64,000 nucleotides of DNA from Pseudomonadota bacterium (GCA_023387735.1 JAEWHP010000012.1:124001-188000); one strand, 5' to 3'. Numbered from the stretch's first letter, positions 32,355-41,969 are shown. Notes: generated by a model from the sequence alone, not told the origin. Made by a program: numbers and translations.

Positions 32355-35231
32355 TTGCGTCTGATCAGGCGCCTTGCGCTGTTTGCGCTGGGCCTCATGA
32401 TTGTTGCGGCCGCGCCGGAGGCGCGGGCGATTGACGCAGTCAGCGTCCGCAGCGACGCGCCTGCGATCGACCTGACCGCGGTGCTCGATCATCAGCGCAG
32501 CGAGACCGACCGCATCCAGGTTTCGACCGCGCCGGGCACCGACGGCATCGTCCGCCGCATCGAGGTCCGCGCCCGCGAGGGCGGACAGAACTGGGTGGTG
32601 TTCGCGCTCGCCAACAACACCGACGACCAGCTCGACCGCCTGATCGTCGCGCCGCATTACCGCATCGTGTCGTCCGGCCTGCTGTGGCCCGATCTCGGCC
32701 TGTCGCGCATCGCGACCATCACGCCGTCGGTCGGCGATCGTCCCGAGCGCCAGGAAAGCGCCACCGCCGACATCTTCCGCATCACGCTCGATCCCGGCGC
32801 CGTCGTGACGTTCGTCGCCGAACTGCGCACCGACAAGCTGCCCCAGCTCTATCTGTGGGAGCCCGACGCCTACAAGGACAAGGTCAATTCGTTCACGCTC
32901 TACCAGGGCATCGTGATCGGTATCTCCGGCCTGCTGGCGCTGGTGCTGACCATCCTGTTCGTGGTCAAGGGCAGCATCATGTTCCCGGCCGCGGCCGCGC
33001 TGGCGTGGGCGGTGCTGGTCTATATCGGCGTCGATTTCGGCTTCTGGGGCAAGGTGCTCGACATGTCGAACAACGCCGAGCGCGTCTGGCGCGCGGCGGG
33101 CGAAGCGATTTTGGCCGCGACGCTCCTGGTGTTCCTGTTCGCCTACCTCAACCTCAGCCGCTGGCACGTGCGCTATTCCCATATCACCGTCGGCTGGCTG
33201 ACCTTCCTCGGCTCGCTGGTGGCGCTGGCGCTGTTCGATCCCGCGGTCGCCTCCGGGATTGCGCGCATCTCGCTGGTGCTGATCGCGTTCGCGGGCTTCG
33301 CGCTGATCGTCTATCTCTCGACGCACGGCTTCGACCGCGCGGTGCTGCTGATCCCGACCTGGTTCCTGCTGGTGGTATGGGTGATCGCGGCCGGCATGAC
33401 GGTGGGAGGCTCCGTCACCAACGACATCGTCGGCCCTGCGCTACTCGGCGGCCTCGTGCTGATCGTGATGCTGATCGGCTTTACGGTCATGCAGCACGCC
33501 TTCGCGGGCGGCGGCGCCACCAACGGCGTCGTCTCCGACGTCGAGCGACGCGCGCTCGCGCTGACCGGTTCCGGCGACCTGATCTGGGACTGGGACGTCT
33601 CGGCCGACAAGGTGTTCACCAGCCCCGAGACCGAAAGCCTGCTCGGGCTCAAGCGCGGCACGCTGGAAGGCCCGGCCGCGAAGTGGCTCGAGGTGCTGCA
33701 CCCGCTCGATCAGGATCGCTTCCGCGCCGCGCTCGACAGCGTGCTCGACCAGCGCCGCGGCCGGCTGGTGCAGGATTTCCGCCTGCGCACGCCTGACGGC
33801 CATTTCATGTGGTTCGCGCTCAAGGCACGCCCGGTGGTCGGCTCCGACGGCGAGGTCTCCCGCGTTGTTGGCACGCTCACCGACGTTACCGAGATCAAGA
33901 ACGCCGAAGAGCGCATGCTGCACGACTCCGTGCATGACAACCTCACCGGCCTGCCCAACCGCAAGCTGTTCATCGACCGCCTCGGCGCGGTTGCCAACTA
34001 TGCCAAGTCGATGCCGAACCTGCGCCCGACGCTGATGGTGATCGACCTCGACCGCTTCAAGCAGGTCAACGATTCCGTCGGCATCTCGGTCGGCGACTCG
34101 ATCCTGCTGACGCTGGCGCGGCGGCTGACGCGGATCCTGAAACCGCAGGACACGCTGGCCCGGCTCTCCGGCGACCAGTTCGCGCTGATCCTGATGTCGG
34201 AGCAGGATCCGGCGCGCATCACCGCCTTTGCCGAGACGATCCGCAAGACCATCCGCGCGCCGATCGCGTTCAACGACCGCGAGATATTCCTGACAGCGTC
34301 CATCGGGCTGGCGCTGTCGGATCCGCAGACGCAACTGTCCGAGGAGATCATCAAGGACGCCGAGCTTGCGATGTATCATTCCAAGCGCATCGGCGGCGAC
34401 CGCATCGACGTCTACAAGCCCGCGATGCGCGCACGCAAGACCGACCGCCTGACGCTGGAAAGCGAATTGCGCCGCGCCATCGAGCGACAGGAAATCACCA
34501 TTCTCTACCAGCCGATCGTGCGGCTGGAAGATCGCTCGATCGCCGGCTTCGAGGCACTGGCGCGCTGGGACCACCCCAAGCTCGGACGGATGTCGCCTTC
34601 CGAGTTCATTTCGGTCGCCGAGGAAATCGGCCTGATCGTCGATCTCGGCATGTTCGTGCTGGACCAGACCGCCCGGCAGCTCTCGGTGTGGCAGCGCGCG
34701 ATGCGCTCGCGCGAACCGATCTTCGCTTCCGTCAACGTCTCCTCGCGGCAATTGCTGCGCCACGATCTGATCCACGATATCCGCACCGTGCTGTCGCGCT
34801 CCTCGGTAGCGCGCGGCACGCTCAAGCTGGAGCTGACGGAATCGCTGGTCATGGAGAATCCGGAGCACGCAGCCCAGATGCTGGCGCGCATCCGCGAACT
34901 CGGCACCGGGCTGTCGCTGGATGATTTCGGCACCGGCCATTCCTCGCTGGCCTATCTGCAGCGCTTCCCGTTCGACACCATCAAGATCGACCAGTCCTTC
35001 GTGCGCACCACCAGCCGCGGCACGCGGCCCGTGATCCTGAAGTCGATCATCGCGCTGGCCCACGACCTCGGCATGGACGTGGTCGCGGAAGGCGCCGAGA
35101 CGGATTCCGATGCCGTCGAGCTCTATCAGCTCGGCTGCGAATACGCCCAGGGCTTTGCGTTCGGCGAGCCGATGGACGCCGACGCCGCGATGCGGCTGCT
35201 CACGGAAGAACGGCTGGAAGCGGCGAGTTGA
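32355..35231 (+). CDS. Membrane-bound PAS-GGDEF-EAL protein, probable c-di-GMP phosphodiesterase
   Basis: A 958-residue signalling protein. A signal peptide (LALFALGLMIVAAAPEARA) precedes a periplasmic region of about 150 residues, seven membrane helices (about 182-400), a PAS domain (about 395-515, ALTGSGDLIWDWDVSADKVF), a GGDEF domain (about 520-685) and an EAL domain (about 695-945). The GGDEF active site is changed to SGDQF (near 603), so cyclase activity is unlikely. The EAL site is intact: GFEALARWDHP, DDFGTGHSSLAYL and KIDQSF. It should break down c-di-GMP, perhaps with the degenerate GGDEF acting as a GTP sensor. The start is TTG at 32355, the only good codon before the signal peptide. 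Confidence 0.88.
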   Translation: MRLIRRLALFALGLMIVAAAPEARAIDAVSVRSDAPAIDLTAVLDHQRSETDRIQVSTAPGTDGIVRRIEVRAREGGQNWVVFALANNTDDQLDRLIVAPHYRIVSSGLLWPDLGLSRIATITPSVGDRPERQESATADIFRITLDPGAVVTFVAELRTDKLPQLYLWEPDAYKDKVNSFTLYQGIVIGISGLLALVLTILFVVKGSIMFPAAAALAWAVLVYIGVDFGFWGKVLDMSNNAERVWRAAGEAILAATLLVFLFAYLNLSRWHVRYSHITVGWLTFLGSLVALALFDPAVASGIARISLVLIAFAGFALIVYLSTHGFDRAVLLIPTWFLLVVWVIAAGMTVGGSVTNDIVGPALLGGLVLIVMLIGFTVMQHAFAGGGATNGVVSDVERRALALTGSGDLIWDWDVSADKVFTSPETESLLGLKRGTLEGPAAKWLEVLHPLDQDRFRAALDSVLDQRRGRLVQDFRLRTPDGHFMWFALKARPVVGSDGEVSRVVGTLTDVTEIKNAEERMLHDSVHDNLTGLPNRKLFIDRLGAVANYAKSMPNLRPTLMVIDLDRFKQVNDSVGISVGDSILLTLARRLTRILKPQDTLARLSGDQFALILMSEQDPARITAFAETIRKTIRAPIAFNDREIFLTASIGLALSDPQTQLSEEIIKDAELAMYHSKRIGGDRIDVYKPAMRARKTDRLTLESELRRAIERQEITILYQPIVRLEDRSIAGFEALARWDHPKLGRMSPSEFISVAEEIGLIVDLGMFVLDQTARQLSVWQRAMRSREPIFASVNVSSRQLLRHDLIHDIRTVLSRSSVARGTLKLELTESLVMENPEHAAQMLARIRELGTGLSLDDFGTGHSSLAYLQRFPFDTIKIDQSFVRTTSRGTRPVILKSIIALAHDLGMDVVAEGAETDSDAVELYQLGCEYAQGFAFGEPMDADAAMRLLTEERLEAAS

Positions 35232-35239
35232 TTTCTCCC

Positions 35240-35360
35240 GTCGTCCGGGCGCAGGCCGTGACCCATAATCACCAGCGGTAATTGCTTTACCCGCGGGCAG
35301 CGTCTTTCTTTGCAACAATGCAGGCCGCGACGTATGGGTCCCGGCCTGCGCAGAGACGAC
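35240..35360. repeat. Intergenic palindromic repeat, family B
   Basis: GTCGTCCGGGCGCAGGCC...CCCATAATCACCAGCGG and GACGTATGGGTCCCGGCC...GAGACGAC; a diverged copy of the element at 30791-30907. It separates convergent genes. Confidence 0.75.
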
Positions 35361-35363
35361 GGC

Positions 35364-35690
35364 CTATCTCCCCGTCTTCATCCGTTTGAACTTCACACTC
35401 TTCCCATCCGCCTGTCTCGTCGCGATGTATCCTCCTTCCAGGCAGGCCTCGCGCTGCGGCATCTTTTCCTGCGGGCTGCGCAAGGTCTCCCACCACGACG
35501 CCCGCTGCGCCGCGCGCGGCAGGGCGGCGTCGATGATCTCCTCGATCTGCTCGAAGCTCAGCACGAATTCGGGAAGCTTCTGCGCCCTGAGATAGTCCCG
35601 CAGCGGGTCGTAAACTTTCACGCGTGTCCCCAATGGCGATTTGCACAATACCGTCGATGCCGACAACCAAGCGTTAACGTATTCCACCAT
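35364..35690 (-). CDS. DUF7662-like small protein, function unknown
   Basis: A 108-residue soluble protein. The central stretch YDPLRDYLRAQKLPEFVLSF, EQIEEIIDAALPRAAQ and SWWETL has the arrangement DPL-x-YL ... F-x-IE-x-I ... LP-x-(S/A)A ... WW seen in DUF7662-type proteins, which are found beside diverse genes and have no known activity. Basic residues cluster at the C-terminus. It is divergent from the diguanylate cyclase gene. The start at 35690 is the first ATG; no strong ribosome site decides it. Confidence 0.65.
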   Translation of the reverse strand: MVEYVNAWLSASTVLCKSPLGTRVKVYDPLRDYLRAQKLPEFVLSFEQIEEIIDAALPRAAQRASWWETLRSPQEKMPQREACLEGGYIATRQADGKSVKFKRMKTGR

Positions 35691-35752
35691 CGCTGTCGCC
35701 GCTTAAGGCCGCAACAACGTATCTCGCACATACCGGTAGGCCGGAGCGGGCG

Positions 35753-37309
35753 ATGCTGTTTGGACGGCGCAAAGACACTGCCAGAAGGGATTTGGCCAGA
35801 AAGGATTTGGCCAGAAGGGTTCTGTTCGGGAGAAGCGCCGGACGTCGGCCATGGCGGCTGTCGGCCAAACTCCTGGTCGCCTCGACGGTCGTGACCGTAG
35901 TCGGCTTTTCCACGATTTGCGCCAGCGTCATGCTCGACATGCGTCGCGGCGAAGAGGAACTCGCCCGCCAGACGCTCGAGAACCTCGCCTCCGGCATCGA
36001 CGCCGACATCAGCCGCAACATCGAGGTCTATGACCTGTCTTTGCGCAACGTTGCCAGCAATCTGGTGATGCCCGCGATCAGGCACGTCAGCAAGGAAATC
36101 CGGCACCTGATCCTGTTCGATCATGCCGCCACCGCCAGGCATTTCGGGGCGATCCAGGTGTTCGACGCCCAGGGCAAGCTGACCATCGATGCGGCGAGTC
36201 TCGATTCCGTTGCGGAAAATCGCGGCGGCGAAGAATACTTTCAGGTCCATCGCGACAACCCCGACGCAGGTCTGTACATGAGCCGACCGATGTTGCACCG
36301 GGGCGCCGACTCAATCGTGCTGAGCAGGCGCATCACCGACCATGACGGCCGCTTTCTGGGGGTCGTCGTCGGCGCCATACGCGTCAGCTATTTCCATGAC
36401 CTGTTCGCCCGCCTGACGCTCGACCCCGGCGACACGATCACGGTGCTCCGCCGCGACCGCACGATCATCATGCGGAGGCCGTTCGATCCGGCCATCATTG
36501 GAAAGAATCTGTCGGAGCGAAAGAGCTGGAGCGCCGACAACCTGAAACAAGGCTCAACATATGCCGGCGTCGGGCCGGTGGATCCTACGCCGCGGCTCTA
36601 CGTGCGAAGCGGCACCACGAACCTGTTCTTCGTGGTGGTCGGGAAGCCGCTGGCGACGATCCTCAATCTCTGGCACAGGGAAGTGATCCGGATCGGCTCG
36701 ATCATGATGGCGCTGATCGTGTTCGTGGTCGGCACCGCCCTGTTCCTCGCGCGCGAGATCGGCCGGCGCGCGGAGGCCGAGGACAGGCTGGAAGAGCTCG
36801 CGACGACCGACGCACTTACCGGGCTCAGGAACCGGCGCAAGTTCGATCACGCGATCGATGCGGAGTGGCGGCGCGCGGCGCGCAACAACACGCCGGTCGC
36901 GGTGTTGATGATCGATGCCGATCATTTCAAGGCCTACAACGACACCTACGGGCATCAGGCAGGCGACCAGGTGCTGGTCGGCATTGCGATCTGCATTTCA
37001 GACGCTGTCCGAAGGGCCGGCGACTGCACGGCGCGCTACGGCGGCGAGGAGTTCGCGGTGCTGTTGCCGGGGCTTACCGCGGTCGAAGCGTTTGCGGTCG
37101 CCGAAACCATCCGCCTGAAGGTCGAGCACTGGTCGGAGCATCCCGATGTCACGACCGTCAGCATCGGCGTCGCAAGCCTGACGCCCGCAGCGTCGATGGA
37201 CTGGCCCGACCTGATCGAGGCCGCCGACAAGGCGCTCTACGCGGCCAAGAACAACGGCCGCAACCAGTCGGTGCTGGCCGCCGTCTCGCAGTTGGCGCTG
37301 GTGGCTTAG
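35753..37309 (+). CDS. Diguanylate cyclase with periplasmic Cache sensor
   Basis: A 518-residue membrane protein that makes c-di-GMP. A basic N-terminus with two near-identical copies of a RKDLAR-type repeat precedes TM1 (about 36-56), a large periplasmic Cache-like sensor (about 60-300), TM2 (about 313-333) and a GGDEF domain (about 350-510). The active site is RYGGEEF (near 427-433), and an RAGD inhibitory I site lies five residues before it, so product inhibition is expected. Neighbouring genes include an opposing c-di-GMP phosphodiesterase. The sensed ligand is unknown. Confidence 0.92.
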   Translation: MLFGRRKDTARRDLARKDLARRVLFGRSAGRRPWRLSAKLLVASTVVTVVGFSTICASVMLDMRRGEEELARQTLENLASGIDADISRNIEVYDLSLRNVASNLVMPAIRHVSKEIRHLILFDHAATARHFGAIQVFDAQGKLTIDAASLDSVAENRGGEEYFQVHRDNPDAGLYMSRPMLHRGADSIVLSRRITDHDGRFLGVVVGAIRVSYFHDLFARLTLDPGDTITVLRRDRTIIMRRPFDPAIIGKNLSERKSWSADNLKQGSTYAGVGPVDPTPRLYVRSGTTNLFFVVVGKPLATILNLWHREVIRIGSIMMALIVFVVGTALFLAREIGRRAEAEDRLEELATTDALTGLRNRRKFDHAIDAEWRRAARNNTPVAVLMIDADHFKAYNDTYGHQAGDQVLVGIAICISDAVRRAGDCTARYGGEEFAVLLPGLTAVEAFAVAETIRLKVEHWSEHPDVTTVSIGVASLTPAASMDWPDLIEAADKALYAAKNNGRNQSVLAAVSQLALVA

Positions 37310-37321
37310 GCGCGACGAAAG

Positions 37322-37429
37322 GTCATTCCGGGGCGATGCGAGGCATCGAACCCGGAATCTCGAGGCTGCTGGAAAAAGACCTTTGCCGCACGAGATTCCG
37401 GGTTCGCGCTACGCGCGCCCCGGAATGAC
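37322..37429. repeat. Intergenic palindromic repeat, family C
   Basis: GTCATTCCGGGGCGATGCG...GAACCCGGAATCTCGAG and its inverted partner CGAGATTCCGGGTTCGCGC...GCGCCCCGGAATGAC. It lies between convergent genes. Confidence 0.85.
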
Positions 37430-37455
37430 GAGATCAGGGCCTCGCGCTGCTCTCG

Positions 37456-38334
37456 TCACTTCCCCAGATACTTCTTCATCTCCGCGCGCAGACCATCGCG
37501 CAAATCGTCCCGTGCCATGCCGTAGGCGATGTTGGCGCGCAGGAAGCCGGCCTTCGAGCCGCAATCATGTCGCTCGCCCTCGAATTCCACGCCGTAGAAG
37601 CTTTGCGTCCTGGAGAGCGTTTTCATCGCATCGGTGAGCTGGATCTCGTTGCCCGCGCCGCGCTCCTGGGTCTCCAGAATCTTGAAGATTTCCGGCTGCA
37701 GGATGTAGCGCCCGGTAATCGAAAGATTTGACGGCGCCGTGCCCTTCGGCGGCTTCTCCACCATGCCGTCGACCTCGAACATGTTCTTGGCGAGGCGCTT
37801 GCCGACGCCGCAGATGCCGTATTGATGGGTTAGATGATCCGGCACCGCTTCGACTGCGAGCAGGTTGGATTTGCCGCCGAGCTTTTCCGCGGCCTCGATC
37901 ATCTGCTTCAGGCAGCCCGGATTGTTCAGCACCAGTTCGTCCGGTAGCACCACGGCGAAAGGCTCGTCGCCGACGATGTCGCGCGCGCACCACACCGCGT
38001 GTCCGAGGCCGAGCGGCGCCTGCTGCCGGGTGAAGCTCATGGCGCCCGCTTCGGGCTGGTCACGCGCCAGAATGTCCTGCTCGGCCTTCTTGCCGCGCGC
38101 CGCGAGCGTGGTGTCGAGTTCGAACATCCGGTCGAAATGATCCTCGATCACGCCCTTGTTGCGTCCGGTCACGAACACGAAATGCTCGATGCCGGCTTCC
38201 TTGGCTTCGTCGACCACATACTGGATCAGCGGCTTGTCGACGATGGTCAGCATCTCTTTCGGCATCGCCTTGGTGGCGGGCAGGACGCGGGTGCCGAGAC
38301 CGGCGACCGGGAAGACGGCTTTGCGGATTTTCAT
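37456..38334 (-). CDS. galU: UTP-glucose-1-phosphate uridylyltransferase
   Basis: A 292-residue nucleotidyltransferase that makes UDP-glucose for envelope polysaccharides. Motifs: MKIRKAVFPVAGLGTRVLPA with the UTP-binding loop, KAMPKEMLTIVDKPLIQYVV, GLGHAVWCARDIVGDEPFAV, and VEKPPKGTAPSNLSITGRYI. I chose the ATG at 38334; the frame is open upstream but not family-like. It is divergent from the lytic transglycosylase gene. Confidence 0.95.
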   Translation of the reverse strand: MKIRKAVFPVAGLGTRVLPATKAMPKEMLTIVDKPLIQYVVDEAKEAGIEHFVFVTGRNKGVIEDHFDRMFELDTTLAARGKKAEQDILARDQPEAGAMSFTRQQAPLGLGHAVWCARDIVGDEPFAVVLPDELVLNNPGCLKQMIEAAEKLGGKSNLLAVEAVPDHLTHQYGICGVGKRLAKNMFEVDGMVEKPPKGTAPSNLSITGRYILQPEIFKILETQERGAGNEIQLTDAMKTLSRTQSFYGVEFEGERHDCGSKAGFLRANIAYGMARDDLRDGLRAEMKKYLGK

Positions 38335-38565
38335 GGGATCTCGAAGGCCTTGGAAACGAGGAAATATTGGAACAATGAAAGCGCCTTGATGGCACGTTCC
38401 TAGACGGTTTGCATCCGGGAACAAAGGCGGATGTATGGTAGCGTTACCGCTCGCCTTGCCAGCCCTTGCGGAACTGCCCGCGACGACAAAATGCCGCCTC
38501 GTTAATCTATTGGAAACCGTGGCAAGGCCTTCTCGATCGGGGATGAAGCGGCGGACGGACACGGC

Positions 38566-39960
38566 ATGACGGAACGAGCGATGACCCACCGAACCCGCGC
38601 GATCGCCATTGCGGCCGCGTTGATATGTTCCAGCCAGACGGCGCTAGTCGGTTCGTCCCACGCCCAGTCGGGCAGCAACGGGGTTTCGAACTTTCTCGGT
38701 AATATCTTCTCCGGACAGAAATCAGCGCAGGCGCCACAGGCCACGCCGGGCCCGGACGGTGGGCCGCGGCCGTGGAGCGGCGAAGACGGCGGCTCCGGCC
38801 ACCCGCTGATGACCGCCGACGCGATCCGCCAGGCGGCGGCGAACTTTCCCAACTGCGTTGCCGGAATGTGGCCCGATGCCGCACGCCGCAACGTCACCCG
38901 GGAAAATTTCGAGCGTTTCACCGCCGGCCTGGCGCCCGACCTGCGCATCATGGACCTGATGGATTCGCAGCCCGAATTCACCAAGGCGATCTGGGATTAT
39001 CTCGACATCCTCGTGAACGATAACCGCCTCGCCAAGGGCCGCGAGGTCCTCGCCAGATACAAGCCGCAGTTCGACGCGGTGGAGAAGGCCTACGGCGTCG
39101 ACCGCTACATCATCGCCTCGATCTGGGGCATCGAATCCAACTATTCGACGCAGATGGGCGACCGCAGCGTCCTCAATTCCACCGCGACACTGGCCTGCGT
39201 CGGCCGCCGTCAGGCCTACTTCAAGGACGAGTTCCTCACCGCACTCGAAATCCTCAACCGCGGCGATTTGCGTCCCGAACAATTGCGCGGTTCCTGGGCC
39301 GGCGCGTTCGGGCCGACGCAGTTCATGCCGACCGCCTTCAAACGCTATGCCGTGGACGCCGACGGCGACGGCCGCCGCGACGTCGTCGACAATCCCGCCG
39401 ACCTGATCGCCTCGACCGCCAACAACCTCAGGAAGGATGGCTGGCAGACCGGGCGAAGCTGGGGCTACGAGGTGGTGCTACCGCAGGGCTTCAATTTCAT
39501 GCTGGCGGACAAGGCTAAGGCGATGACCATCGCACAATGGCAGCAGGTGGGAATCCTCCGCGCCGGTGACAAGGCGTTCCCGGACCTGACCGAGAAGGCC
39601 TATCTGCTGGCGCCGGCGGGCGCCGAGGGCCCCGGCTTCCTGATGCTGCAGAATTTCCGGGTGATCATGAAATACAACCCGGCGGAGGCCTATGCGCTGG
39701 CGATCGGGCACTTTGCTGACCGCCTGCGGGGCGCGGCGCCGTTCGTGCAGCCCTGGCCCCGGCAGGAACGCGTGCTGTCGCGGGCAGAACGGCTGGAACT
39801 GCAACAATTGCTGGCCCAGCGCGGCTTCTACAAGGGAACCCCGGATGGCCAGTTTGGCGGGCTGACAAGGGAGGCGCTGCGCGGCTTCCAGGCATCGATC
39901 GGGGCGCCCGCGGACGGATTCGCCTCCTCCGACGTGCTGGAGCGGCTGAGAGGGCGCTAA
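38566..39960 (+). CDS. Lytic murein transglycosylase (MltB family) with peptidoglycan-binding domain
   Basis: A 464-residue secreted enzyme that cleaves the glycan backbone to give 1,6-anhydro ends. A signal sequence (RAIAIAAALICSSQTALVG) is followed by a low-complexity linker, the SLT catalytic domain with IWGIESNYSTQMG (catalytic E190), QAYFKDEFLTALEIL, AGAFGPTQFMPTAFKRYAVD, and a C-terminal PG_binding_1 domain (about 395-460, LAQRGFYKGTPDGQFGGLT). Motif order fits MltB. An internal ATG at 38581 is an alternative start. Confidence 0.92.
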   Translation: MTERAMTHRTRAIAIAAALICSSQTALVGSSHAQSGSNGVSNFLGNIFSGQKSAQAPQATPGPDGGPRPWSGEDGGSGHPLMTADAIRQAAANFPNCVAGMWPDAARRNVTRENFERFTAGLAPDLRIMDLMDSQPEFTKAIWDYLDILVNDNRLAKGREVLARYKPQFDAVEKAYGVDRYIIASIWGIESNYSTQMGDRSVLNSTATLACVGRRQAYFKDEFLTALEILNRGDLRPEQLRGSWAGAFGPTQFMPTAFKRYAVDADGDGRRDVVDNPADLIASTANNLRKDGWQTGRSWGYEVVLPQGFNFMLADKAKAMTIAQWQQVGILRAGDKAFPDLTEKAYLLAPAGAEGPGFLMLQNFRVIMKYNPAEAYALAIGHFADRLRGAAPFVQPWPRQERVLSRAERLELQQLLAQRGFYKGTPDGQFGGLTREALRGFQASIGAPADGFASSDVLERLRGR

Positions 39961-40119
39961 ATCGGCCCTTTCGCCGCGAAACACTTCTGAAAACCACGAT
40001 TCCGCGCGTGCCTTGACGGTGGCGCCGGAACCCGGGTTTATGGGTGTGAAATCTGCCCGCTTGCGGCCCGATTCCGCTAGTATATTTCACGTCTCTCGAA
40101 TCCATTGCGACCGAGCCGG

Positions 40120-41907
40120 ATGCCGAAATTTACGTCCTTTCTGCGCGTGTTCACCGAGACCGGCCCGCTGGTCGCGCTCGCCGTTGCGATCGCGCTGCTG
40201 ATCGGGATCGCGGGACCGGCGTCGGCGCAGTTCTTCAATTTCGGCGGCTTCGGCGGTCCGCCGCAGCGGCAGGCGCCACAGCGTGGCGGCGGCTGGTTCG
40301 GGGGCGATTTCTTCGCGCCTTTTCAGCAGCCGCAACAGTCGCCGCAAGCGCCGCGCCAGGACTTTTCCCGCGCGCCCGGCCCCGCCAAGCGTGACACGAC
40401 AGCCGAGCGAAACGTGCTGGTGATCGGTGACGCCATGGCCGACTGGCTCGGCTATGGCCTGGAAGATGCCTATTCCGAACAGCCGGACATGGGCGTCATC
40501 CGCAAGCACAAGACGATATCCGGCCTGATCAAGTATCAGCCGCGCGGCGAACCCGCGGATTGGGCCGCCGCCGCCCGGGGCATCCTTGCCACCGAGAAGC
40601 CCGACGCCATCGTCGTCATGCTCGGCATGCACGATCGTCAGGCGATCCGCGAGGCCGCCACAGAGAAGAAGACCACCGAAAAGAAAGACGACAAGAAGGA
40701 CCCCCGCGCCAAACCGGATGCCAAGGCGGACGCCAAGCCGGCAGACGCGGCGAAACCGAAGCCGGAGGGTTCGAGCGAAGCCGCCAAAACCGAGGCTGCA
40801 AAGACCGACGCCGCCAAGACGGACGCCAAGCCGAGCGAGAAATCCGGCGATGCAGAACTGGACGACGCCGCCGAAAATGATGCGCCGCCCGCCGCAGCAT
40901 CGGAAAAGACCGCGCGCACCGCTGGCGGCCTCTACGAATTCCGCGACGAGCGCTGGGTCGAACTCTACGCCAGGAAGATCGAAGAGTTGATCGGCGTGCT
41001 CAAGAGCAAGGGCGTGCCGGTGCTGTGGGTCGGCCTGCCAGCGATCCGCGGCCCGAAGGGAACTTCAGACATGCTGTTCCTGGATGCGCTGTACCGCGAT
41101 GGCGCCGGCAAGGCCGGCATTACCTATGTCGACGTATGGGACGGCTTTGTCGACGAAGCCGGCCGCTTCCTGCAGAAGGGCCCCGACTTCGAAGGCCAGA
41201 TCCGCCAGTTGCGTACCTCCGACGGCGTATTCTTCACCAAGCCCGGCGCCCGCAAGCTGGCGCACTATGTCGAGCGCGAGGTGACGCGCCTGCTCGCTTC
41301 CCGCTCCGGGCCGATCACGCTGCCGATCGAGCCGGCAACGCCCGAAGCCAGCGCCGTTCCGGGCCAGCCCGCGCCGCGTCCGATGGCGGGACCGATCCTG
41401 CCGCTGGTGGCCTCCTCTGTCGGAACCGATCAACTGCTCGGCGGTCCGGGCTCGCGTCCTGCCGCGGTCGATGCACTCGCTGCGCGAACGATGGTCAAGG
41501 GTGAAGCGCTGGCAGCGCCGGCCGGCCGCGCCGACGATTTTGCGTGGCCGCGCCGCGAAGTCGGCCGCGAACAGGCCAGGGGCGACACGCCGGTCGCCGC
41601 AACGTCACCGGCATCGCCAAGCGGAACGGCGGCGCCGGCACCCGCGCAGAAGCAGCTCGTGCTGCCGCAGCCACAACCGGTTCAGCCGCAGCAGAGGCGG
41701 CAATTCCGTCCGGCCCAGATCGAGCAGATACCGGCGCAGAATGCGCAACCTTCGCTGCGCGACTTCTTCGGCGGTTTTGGGACAGCGCCGCGTCAGGCAC
41801 CGCCCGCAGCCGGCCCGCAGCGCACACCGATCGTACCCGGCGCGCCGCGCCCGCCGGGTAATGTCGGCCGGTCGGCGGAAGGACCGCCAGGCAATTTCAC
41901 GCGATAG
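40120..41907 (+). CDS. DUF459/SGNH-fold secreted protein with degenerate catalytic residues
   Basis: A 595-residue secreted protein. A signal peptide (VALAVAIALLIGIAGPASA) leads into a Gln/Pro/Gly-rich stretch, then an SGNH/GDSL-like domain beginning NVLVIGDAMADWL. Other blocks are IVVMLGMHDRQAI, VDVWDGFVDEAGRF and LRTSDGVFFTKPGARKLAHY. Compared with an active SGNH hydrolase, the nucleophile Ser is Ala (GDA for GDS) and the catalytic His position in DGVHFT is Phe. A Lys/Ala/Glu/Asp-rich insert of about 85 residues (about 185-270) interrupts the domain, and the C-terminal 170 residues are Pro/Gln/Ala-rich. I chose the ATG at 40120; a TTG at 40105 is less likely. Confidence 0.8.
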   Translation: MPKFTSFLRVFTETGPLVALAVAIALLIGIAGPASAQFFNFGGFGGPPQRQAPQRGGGWFGGDFFAPFQQPQQSPQAPRQDFSRAPGPAKRDTTAERNVLVIGDAMADWLGYGLEDAYSEQPDMGVIRKHKTISGLIKYQPRGEPADWAAAARGILATEKPDAIVVMLGMHDRQAIREAATEKKTTEKKDDKKDPRAKPDAKADAKPADAAKPKPEGSSEAAKTEAAKTDAAKTDAKPSEKSGDAELDDAAENDAPPAAASEKTARTAGGLYEFRDERWVELYARKIEELIGVLKSKGVPVLWVGLPAIRGPKGTSDMLFLDALYRDGAGKAGITYVDVWDGFVDEAGRFLQKGPDFEGQIRQLRTSDGVFFTKPGARKLAHYVEREVTRLLASRSGPITLPIEPATPEASAVPGQPAPRPMAGPILPLVASSVGTDQLLGGPGSRPAAVDALAARTMVKGEALAAPAGRADDFAWPRREVGREQARGDTPVAATSPASPSGTAAPAPAQKQLVLPQPQPVQPQQRRQFRPAQIEQIPAQNAQPSLRDFFGGFGTAPRQAPPAAGPQRTPIVPGAPRPPGNVGRSAEGPPGNFTR

Positions 41908-41914
41908 ACGTTTC

Positions 41915-41953
41915 TGGATTCCGGGTTCGCGCTGACGCGCGCCCCGGAATGAC
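41915..41953. repeat. Half copy of palindromic repeat, family C
   Basis: TGGATTCCGGGTTCGCGC...GCGCCCCGGAATGACA; only the right half of the usual palindrome is present. Confidence 0.7.
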
Positions 41954-41969
41954 AGATACCGCTTTAGCC

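Noticed and set aside
33441..35318. Minus-strand open frame of about 625 codons antisense to the PAS-GGDEF-EAL gene
   Set aside because: Low-information composition and no recognisable domain; the plus-strand gene is intact across the whole stretch.
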